NCBI GenBank assembly: GCA_902651635.1
Contig: CACRSC010000035.1
Span: 44,220-108,219, forward strand
From: Mastigamoeba balamuthi
Lineage: Eukaryota; Evosea; Mastigamoebida; Mastigamoebidae
Direction: 5' to 3'
DNA length: 64,000 nt
Every line of letters starts with the position of its first letter. Position 1 is the stretch's first letter. A model generated the notes under the pieces. That model saw nothing but the letters and a program-made list of their open reading frames with translations, was not told the origin of the DNA and did not search any database. Positions 55,901 to 64,000 of this stretch are shown one piece after another. The translations under genes were made by a program, and so were the position numbers.

Positions 55901-56904
55901 ATAACAAAAAAAGAACACCGTGTTGCCCTTTCAGAAATTCATCGGTTTACATCGAGAATTCTATTCCTTGGTCTCGTCAATATTCTGTGTGTCACAGCCC
56001 GTGAGCACCCGGGCTGTGTTGGCCTTTGGCTTCGCAATGCTCCTGCTGGTGCCCCTCACCCCTCGCTGGCACATCGAAGAACCTGGCGAGTGTGTGCGCC
56101 TGTGCAGTGCGGCGTTTAAGATCCTCGACTGGTGTGCTAGATGGTGTCGCCACCCAGCACCGCCTGTGCCAGCCCGAACCCCCTGGGCCTCGACACACGT
56201 GACCACCCCTGCGCCAGCGTGGACAGCGACGCTCTGACAGACATAGATGGCCGTGGGGGTCGATGTGGCCCCAGAGGCCACGCCCCAGGGGGCCGATGTG
56301 GCCATCGAGCAGGTGCACGCACCGAGAGCGAGCAGAGGCGCTGCCATAGCACCTCATCCAATTCCAGCCAGTACAACGCCTCGGCTGCCACGAGGTCGTC
56401 GCTGTGCTGTGCCCCGGTGGCCACGGACTCAGCCCCTGCCGTCCAGGCCCAGCACCCCGTGCCCGTGACTCGTCTCCCGGCACCCTCTGTGCCCTGTGTG
56501 GAGACCGAGGGTACCGGCGAGGACGGGGGAAGGAGTGTGAGTGGCCACTGCTGCACGGATCTCCCCGCTACGTTAGAACGGTGGATAACGTATCTTGCCC
56601 ATTTTCCCGATGAGATTTGCCGGGGGGAGAATCGGGGCTGCTGGCTCTCTGTTGACAACAAACACAAACATCCCCGCGCGCGCGACAGTATTTTATAATT
56701 TCCCCCCGGTGGCACCACAGCCCCCTCCCCACGCCCTCTGCCCTCTGCGTCGCCTGCCCTCGTGTGCCCCGCCCCCCACCACCCCCTCCCCCACCCGTAC
56801 GCCCCCACCCCCAGCAGCCCCGCACCCCGCTGTCGCATCGCCTCTGGGTGTCGTCATCGCGGGTCTAAAACGTCGCGTCAACTGCGCAGGCCGCCACGTC
56901 GCAC
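55901..56904 (+). other. Intergenic, no confident gene
   Basis: Open frames exist on both strands (for example 56141-56698 plus) but lack domains, splice support or a signal peptide, and their residue bias follows GC content. The last 200 bases, C-rich with TATTTTATAATTT at about 56691, may be the exportin promoter and leader. Confidence 0.5.
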
Positions 56905-59900
56905 ATGGACCCCAGCCAGCTGGACGCCTTCGAGGGCCTCTGCGCCGCGCTCTACACCAGCGCCAGCACCGCCGAGCGCCGCGCCGCCGAGGACTCGCTG
57001 CGCGCCGCCCTCGTCGACGCCGCGCCCACCGCGGCCCCCGGCGCCGGCGGCGGCCCCGACGCGCTGGGCCGCTGCGCAGCGCTGCTGCAGGCCGCGCGGA
57101 CGCCCTACGCGCAGGTCTACGCGGCCACCGCCATGCTCAGGGCCGCTGGCGAGCGCTGGCTCCAGCTCAGCCCCGCCCAGCGCGCAGACATACGCGCGGC
57201 CGCCGCCTCGTTCCTCTGGCAGCGCGCGCAGTCGCTGCCGCCCAACTTTGTCCTCAACGCCGTCACGCAGGTGCCGCGTCACCCTCGTCGCAATATCGCC
57301 CCCCGATTCGCGTATCTGCGCTGGATTCCTGGTTTTCTTCTTTGCCCTGTCGTTTGATTGCGGGCCCCCGCGCGCGCGCAATTTTCTCTGTGCTGGAATT
57401 TTCGTTCTGATTTTCTTCTCTCAGCCGGTAAAAACAAACGCACAACACAGCGTCACTTCGCTGCAGAGATGCGATTTCCCCCCGCGCGGCGTCAATGACG
57501 CGTCAACGCAGGCACTTTCTGATTTTGTGTGGTATCGGGGATACGGATAATATCTGGACAATATCCATCGCTGTCGCTGACTGACGGGGGGGGTGGCGCG
57601 CGCTGCCGCAGCTGTACGGGCGGGTGACCAAGTGGGGCTGGGACACGGCGGACCCCACGGACGTGCTGACGGACGCGCGCAAGTTCCTGGAGAGCGGCTC
57701 TGCGTCGCACGCCGCCGCGGGGCTGCTGCTGCTGGCCGACGTCGTCCGCGAGTTCAGCCTCAACATGTGCGGGCCCCCGGGCTCCACGACCTCGCGCAAG
57801 CTGCTGCCCTACCGCCAGCGCCAGCTCAGCATCAGCTTCCGCGATTCGGCGCTCTTCGAGATATTTTCGGCGGCCTCGAAGAATCTCGAGCAGATCTGCG
57901 CTGCCGCCCAGCCCGACGCCACTGCGCGCGACGCCGCGCTGAAGCTGCTGCTGGCGTGCCTCTCGTACGACTTCAGCGGCAGCGGGCGCGCCATGGAGCT
58001 GGGGCTGCCGTTCCTGACGCTGATGACGTCGTCGGGCCCCGTCAGCGTGCCGCTGATGAGCGCCGGGGGGTCGGCGTCGCTGCACGCGGCCGACGAGCTG
58101 CAGGACGACGTGGCCGCCGTGCCGTTCCCCGAGCGCTGGCGGGCCGTGTTCCAGGCGCCGGGCCCGCTGCTGGCGCTGCTGTTCGGGGCCTACGCGCGGG
58201 CGCAGCCGCCGGCGTCGGTCTGGGCGCTCGAGTGCGTCCTGCAGCTCGTCGCCGCCCGCAGGTCCATGTTCGTCGGCGACGCCGCCTACGTCGACACCTT
58301 TGTCGGCGTCCTCCTCACCCACCTCACCGAGCTCCTCACCGCCCAGTTGCGTGCCTCCCCTCGCTTCCTGCCCCAGTCAATTGATTTGCTTCCCGCCTCT
58401 TTTTCTTCCTCTATCTTCCCCCCAAATCTTTGATTTTTGCTTTGACTTTTCTCCGATTCTGGAATCTATCTCGGTGGTATCTCCCCCCTGGGGATAATGA
58501 TGGCAGATTCCTGGATTGCCTTTGATGCGACTTTTTGTGCCCGACTCTTTTTCTCTCCTCTCTTTTTATTTTTCTCCTATTCTGGATCTATAGTGGTGGT
58601 ATCTCCCTGGGGATTCGTGGTGGCGGATTCCTGGAATGCCTGTGATGCGACTTTTTGTGCCCGGCGCGATGGCCACTGACGGGGGCGGCAGGACGGGGCT
58701 GCAGCACCAGGAGAACCACCACGCGCTGTGCCGCACGATCATGCAGCTCAAGAGCCCGCACCTGCTCGAGGCGCTGACGCACAGCCCCTACTGGTCCTCG
58801 GGCTTCTTCTCCGCCCTCGTCTCGTTCACGCACAAGAGCCTCAAGGCCTGGCAGTGGGCCTCGAACAGGTACCCTCGCAGTTGCCCCCTCCCCTGTTCGG
58901 CAGTTTTCCTACGTCATGATTTCCCCCGGGTATATCATGATATCCCGGAATCCGATCGTTTTCCTGGGGAAATATCGCCTCCCGATTCCGAAATCTCTTA
59001 GATCTTTTGCCGTTGTTTGACTGACCTGTGCGGCGCAGTGTGCACTACCTGCTGAGCTTCTGGGCACACCTGGTGGTGTTCACGTGCACGGCGTCGGACT
59101 GGACGGACGACGTGCGGGCGGGCGTGGCCGACGCGGCCGTGGCTGTGCTGCAGAGCTACGACAACACGCGCATCGAGGCCGTCGCCTTCCTCGTCGCCAA
59201 CCCGGGCGCCTTTGACGACCCGCTCTCCTCCCCGGACCTCCTCTCGGAGCACATGACCTTCGCCCCCATCCTCGCCCGCGCAAAGGTGCCGCCCTGCCCG
59301 CTGCCCCCCAGCCCTCCCTCTCTGTGTGCCCGCGGCTGTTCAATTGATTGGCGTGGCGAGCGCCTGCGCCTGCTGTGTGTCGGTGGGTCCCCCTCCCCTC
59401 TGCTCGCCAGTCGGCCAACTGTGCGGCTGGGCGCTCTGAGCTTGCTTGCCATGCTCTCAAGTCAATTGATTTGTGATGCCCTCACTGCTCTGCACTGCTC
59501 ACGCCGGCCTGGCGCAGTACGACTTTGTGCACACGTACCTGGTGCAGCAGCTCGACGGCATGGCCCACGCGCTGGAGCAGGCGGTCGTGGGCGGGGCCAC
59601 GGGCGACCACCTCGAGGCGGCCGTGCGGCAGCTCTCGTGGGTCGTCCGCGCCAGCGCCGCCGCCGTCCGCGGCCGCGGGGCCTTTGCGATGCCGACGGCC
59701 GACGACAACGCGCGCGACGGCGACCTGGCGCTGCGCTGCCTCAGCGTCCCGCGCCTCTGCGCCGCCCGCGGCCCCGGGGCCCACGCCAGCGAGGCCTGGC
59801 AGCAGCTGCGGACGGCGGGCCTCTTCTTCGCGCAGCAGCTGCACAAGGCCTACCTCGCCGAGAGCGCCAGCGAGACGACCGAGATGCACGAGCGGCTCGC

Positions 59901-61500
59901 GCAGATGGGCCGCCCGCTGGCGGCGGTCCTCGCGGCCGACGCGCGCGACGCGCTGGCGTGGGGCGGAGAGGTCGCCGACACGGCCGTCGCGCTCATCTCG
60001 TCGCTCGCGAGCTGCGGCGGCTCGGCGGCGCAGCTCAACGACTGCGGGGCGTCGCGGGCGCTGGCGGCCTCTGCGGCGGGCAGCAGCGCGACGCTGAGCG
60101 CGCGCTCGCGCGGGCGGCTGTTCGCCTCGGTGGCGCGGCTCGTGCTCGGGGGGATCTACAGCGGCGAGATGAGCGCCAACGTGGACGCGGCCGTCGACGA
60201 CATTGTGCGGCCGCTGGTCCCCGCGCTCGAGGGCGTCCTGGCCCAGGGCGCCTACGCCGCGCAGGTCCTCGAGGGCGTCCGCGCGGTCGTCGAGGCCGTC
60301 GTGGGCTGCGGCGCCTTCCGCAGCCTCGTCGAGTGGATGCATCCGCGCTACACGCAGCTCATGATGCCCGCGCGCGGCGCTGGCGACGCGTCCTCGGCGG
60401 GCGCGGCGCCGCTGGACCCCGCGCTGGCCCGTGCGGCGCTGCGCCTGGCCAGCGAGCTCTCGACGAACCGCGAGGGGCGCATGTCGGGCGACGCGTGCAC
60501 GAGCCCCGTGCAGGCGCACACGTTCCGCGCCGTCGCCGCGGTCTGCGCCGCGTGGGCGCCGCTGCTGTGCTCGGCCGCGCGGCTGCTGGGCCAGAGCGCG
60601 GCGGCGCAGGCCGACGACCCGGCGGCGTACAACGCGGTCTACAGGCCGGCCAAGCACCTGCTCAAGGCGGCGGCCAACTGCTACGGCCAGCCCGCGTGGG
60701 CGCCCGTCGGCACGCTCGAGGCCTGCGGCGACACGAGCCCCCGCGAGGTCGTCGACGCGGCCGTCGCCGTCGCCTGCGCGCTGCCCACGCGCGACGTCTG
60801 CGCGTACCCCAAGCTCGCGCGGGCGCTCTTTGGCGCGCTCGCCGCCTGCGCGGGCACTGCGCCCCACTTGGTCCTCGGCTGCGGCGGCTCCTCGCCCGAG
60901 GCCGCGCGCGCGGTCCTGGCCGTCGTGGAGGACGGCCTCCGCGCGTACGCCGAGCGCGACGTCGCCGAGATGGCCGCCGGCGTCGTCGCCGACCTGCTCG
61001 CGGCGATCCTCGCGGCCAGCCAGCGCCAGCAGGGCCTCCGCACGGGCTCGGCGGCCGCCGCGGCCAGCGCCCCGCAGAGCCCCGCGCCCGAGCCGCCGCT
61101 GCCGCGCCAGTCGCGCGAGCGCGCAGAGGCCGACGCGCTGGCGTTCGCGGGCAACGCGCCGGCCGAGTCGCTGGCGCGCGTGGCGGCGGCGCTCATCGAG
61201 GCGACGGCGGCGTCGCGGGTGCCCGGCTTCAGCGCCGCGCGGCCGCTGCTGCTCATCGCGAGCGCCGCGCCCGGGGCGCTGATGGAGGTCGGCAGGGCCC
61301 TCAGCGCGCGGCAGGCCAGCGACGCCGCGCGGCAGGCGCTCGGCGAGGCGTGGGCGGAGCTCGGCTCGGCCGTGGGCAGCGCGCTCGAGGGCTCGCATGC
61401 GGCGTCGTCGGTGGCCGCGGCCGTCTTCCACAGGGCCGTGGGGCAGCTCATCGCGGACGCGCAGGCCAAGAGCTTCTCGCTGGCGTTCCCGTTTGCCTGA
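56905..61500 (+). CDS. XPO7: Exportin-7 (RanBP16-like) nuclear transport receptor
   Basis: An importin-beta superfamily HEAT-repeat carrier that binds RanGTP and moves cargo through nuclear pores. Five exons (56905-57270, 57612-58345, 58692-58868, 59039-59285, 59518-61500) encode about 1168 residues, close to the animal protein. Diagnostic sequence: LYGRVTKWGW, FRDSALFEIF, PERWRAVF, AARRSMFVGDA, and NSVHYLLSFW made by splicing 58868 to 59039. Later come DAVDDIVRPLVPALEGV-like helices and the final NRAVGQL-like part before TGA. Introns are GT-AG, 232-346 nt for three of them, and two carry TCAATTGATTT. Intron 2 contains a tandem duplication. The ORF is strongly Ala-biased by GC content, but the family pattern is clear. 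Confidence 0.9.
58452..58668 (+). repeat. Tandem duplication (about 119-bp unit) inside exportin-7 intron 2
   Basis: Two direct copies, near 58452-58545 and 58571-58665, share TGGTATCTCCC, CTGGGGAT, GATTCCTGGA and TGATGCGACTTTTTGTGCC. They differ by scattered substitutions. No splice signal seems to be created. This is intronic sequence with no coding role. Confidence 0.75.
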
Positions 61501-62670
61501 GGGGGCGGCCGACAGCGGCCCAGCGCGTGCGCCGCGCGGTGCCACCCCCCCGGGGGGGACGTCGCGCGCGTGCACACCCACCCGGCAGCAACGAGGGAGG
61601 GGCCCACCAGCAAGGCCAGACAGGCCTCGCACACGACAACGCACCTGCCCCCTCCCTCTGCCACACACGCCACACCACGTTTCACAAGCAACAGTTGGCT
61701 TGCTTCCTCGTTGTACCCGGTGCGAGTCACAGCTCTGTTGTGTTCAACTTGCTTTGAACGGCCAGACGCACCTGCAAAAGGTGAAAAATTCACGGAAACA
61801 ATTAAATATCACAGAGAGACTGTTGTGGGGTCTGGCCCCAAATGAGAGGCTGGAGTTATGCGCAGTCACTCTGAGTTTTATACCACGGATCTCTCATACG
61901 ATTGAGAGAAGAGATACCTTGTCCAAGTGGCAGCACTCTTGGATGGTTGGTTAGCCTCCCCGAGGGGGCCGCCCCCCGCCCCAAGCACACCAGACCAGCC
62001 TATGTTGGGCCTACGGCTCACTGTTTGCAGGCCACCCCTAAGGGCAGCAGTAGTCCGAAAACCAATATCTTGACCCGGACAGCTGAGGTGGGAGAGAGGG
62101 AGAACACCATAATGTTCTCTGCCTCAGATCTCTGAAAAGAAACGAATATCCGTGATCGAATCTGAAATTCAGTTCATACAGCCCAACTGCAATGTCGTAT
62201 GCAGTTGGCATACGTAATCCGCTCGGAATTTCCTATTACACAGCTAGGACATAAGATCTTCCAATGGTGCCCACTCTCTGAGATAGCAACTGTTAGTTCT
62301 GCTATTGCATCGGGGAAAATCATACATCACAATTGCTGAAGAAGAAACAGATCCGAACAAGCCCATCTCCTCCTCTGTAATACCAGTGAGGTCATTCCAC
62401 TGCCTAACTTGGGTCTAGGGTCACAGCATGAACCGGGACAGCAGCACATGTAGTTGGATGGCCAGCAGAGACTGAGGTGACTGAAATGCTCTATTTAATC
62501 ATGACGTGAACAACCTCTCTTCACTTCAGACACATGGAGAAGGGAGCAAGAACCAGTGCAGAAGAATAGAGAGCAAGAGGAGACAGGAATGGAGAGAAAG
62601 AAGAGAGAAGAGAGAAAAAATGGGATAGAAAAGACAGGAAGAAAAAGAAAGGGAGAGAAGAATAGAATAT

Positions 62671-62932
62671 CATCGTTTCCCATTCCGCTACCAGTGAGGG
62701 ATGAGCTCTGACGAGCCAGGGGCGTGGGGGTAGGTGGGAGGGGGGGTTATGGTGAGTGGTGGGTTTGAGGGGGGCATGCATGTTGTGGGGCTTGGGAGGG
62801 TACGTCCAGGGGTGGTTCCAGGAAGACTGGTTCCAGTACCACGTCCTGTTTTTGGTTTATCACTTTGGTTGTATATCTATAAAATGATTGTGTGGTCAAC
62901 ATTTGGAGTGTGGTGGCGTTTGATTGCAATCT
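62671..62932 (-). repeat. Dispersed repeat, copy B (inverted partner of 3472)
   Basis: Reverse-oriented relative of 3472-3750. Both carry CTACCAGTGAGGGATGAGCTC (this strand), GACTGGTTCCAGTAC and CCTGTTTTTGGTT, with divergence and small length differences between. Read on the minus strand the copy continues into the frame at 62896-63525, so the repeat may be the 3' part of a larger element. Confidence 0.7.
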
Positions 62933-63525
62933 AATGGCAGTATTGTCTGGTGCCGTAGGGGCTGGTGTGTCGGGTGTTTTTCGTTTGTGGGCCGTGTTGG
63001 GGTTGGGTTTGCCTCTTGCGCTGTCTGCAGTAGGATGGGTGGTGCTGGGCAGTCTGGTTTGTGGGCCGTGAAGGGCAGTCGTCTCTGGGTTGGCATTTTT
63101 GGGTATGGCATGAGTTTCAGGTATCTTGTTGTATTGCTTGTCACTGTCTGTCGGTTCTGTGACAGTAAAGGGTCTGTGGGTTTTACCTGTGGGTTTGTAG
63201 CGCTTTGTGGGACGGGTGAAGTCTGGGCAGTTGAAGGGGGATATGGGGGTGTCTCCTGGTATTTGTCTTTTTTGAGCTTCGCGTGCCATTTGGTTGTCTT
63301 TGTGGCTCTTCGTCTAACCAGTCTCGCATGCTGGCGACCCATAGAAAGGGAGAGAAGTTCTACAAGGCAAGTATGGAACGGCCCTCTCTTTCTGACTCTG
63401 TATGCTTTCTTTAGCCGGAAGCTATCTGAGAAGGGATTCTTGTAATTCTTTTCCCAATAAGGAACAGAGACGATTGGATGGCCATGCACATTGCTCTGCC
63501 ATCGTGAGCTGATCGTAGTATCCAT
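62896..63525 (-). other. Thr/Pro-rich basic ORF linked to the dispersed repeat
   Basis: A minus-strand frame of 209 codons begins MDTTISSRWQSNVHGHP and is basic near the start (RLVRRRATKTTKWHAKLKKD), then Thr/Pro/Gln-rich. Its end overlaps dispersed repeat copy B. I recognise no domain. Its position next to a repeat suggests it belongs to a mobile element, but it could be a chance frame. Confidence 0.35.
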
Positions 63526-64000
63526 TTAAAATGATTTAAAATGTTGCATAGGTGTTTCATGTAATTCTCACAAGTCTAGAAACAGTTAATTCATCTTGTG
63601 TCATTTTCATTCACTCGTGAAAGGTGGAACAAACGTCTTTTTCATATTTCCACTTTCAGAATGTTGTTATTCCGGCGTTTTTCAAACTTGGTTTTTTGAG
63701 GGGGAGCTGGCAAAATGATACCGTTGGCTGCCTATAGTACTACTGTCTGGTCTATCTGCTGCCAGTCAGCACTACAGGGCTCTGCACCATTCTATGAAGA
63801 TGAGACCATGCGCTTCTCGATCTCCAACACTATGTTCGGAAAGGACGGACGTGCACTGTGTTCCCACATCAGGCAGGAATCGATGATATCCTTAAGGGGC
63901 CCCTCGGGTGATTCAGGCTTTTCTTCCAGGCCGCACATATATCGAGAGAGCTGTTGCTGAACACTGCTGCCCGGTTAATGCAAAGAAAGAACAACAAACT

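Larger units (their letters stand above)
61501..64000. other. Gene-poor right end of window
   Basis: No host gene is recognised after exportin-7. The stretch becomes AT-richer and contains a GA-rich tract (about 62550-62665), copy B of the dispersed repeat, a long minus-strand frame at 62896-63525, and an 81-codon plus frame at 63715-63960 without recognisable features. Confidence 0.65.

Noticed and set aside
56137-56838. Long opposing frames between receptor 3 and exportin-7
   Set aside because: Neither strand shows family features, and residue bias explains both.
59482-61668. 728-codon minus-strand frame opposite exportin-7
   Set aside because: It is the antisense shadow of a GC-rich exon with Arg/Gly/Ala bias.

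Overview
The window is nuclear DNA of a protist, most likely an amoebozoan. Genes are GC-rich and alanine-rich, and most are cut by spliceosomal introns of about 45-120 nt. Universal eukaryotic proteins (NOB1, CCT6, exportin-7, a V-ATPase A-type subunit, bZIP) stand beside receptor kinases and a secreted bacterial-wall hydrolase of the kind expected in a phagotrophic amoeba. An archamoebid-like source is an inference from gene content and cannot be proved here. Exons were placed by reading frame, conserved protein sequence and splice phase, not by transcript data.

Layout. 1-822: 3' end of NOB1. 823-4254: gene-free, more AT-rich, with repeats. 4255-7043: ABCG transporter with 11 mapped introns. 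7321-8555 (minus): HIT protein. 8695-13289: a chain of exons joining BRCT, RCC1, ankyrin and two TIR-type domains. 13707-17173: receptor kinase 1. 17174-22467: a graveyard of Tc1/mariner transposons and fold-back elements. 22468-24802: a small membrane protein and a secreted protein. 24988-27335: CCT6. 28162-31285 (minus): secreted lysozyme/amidase with Cys-rich repeats and a GPI-type tail. 31513-33440 (minus): V-ATPase subunit A-like protein without its P-loop. 33982-35380 (minus): GT14 glycosyltransferase. 35868-38356: bZIP factor and a Cys-rich protein. 38534-41392: three tandem four-TM proteins. 41813-47102: receptor kinase 2, a likely pseudokinase, containing an assembly gap (N at 44893) flanked by a 525-bp duplication. 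47251-50810 (minus): three small paralogues of an unrecognised family. 51586-55900: receptor kinase 3. 56905-61500: exportin-7. 61501-64000: gene-poor, with an inverted partner of the repeat at 3.5 kb.

Themes. The three receptor kinases share one plan: Cys-rich ectodomain (two also start with leucine-rich repeats), one TM helix, a cytosolic ASH/MSP-like beta-sandwich, and a TKL-like kinase with DYW in place of DFG. With the TIR-containing protein and the wall hydrolase they would suit sensing, killing and digestion of bacteria, but that link is inferred.

Splicing is distinctive: 5' sites of the GTGCG/GTCCG/GTACG type, a clear minority of GC-AG introns, and a recurrent CAATTGAY word inside introns that contains a branch-point-like TTGAY.
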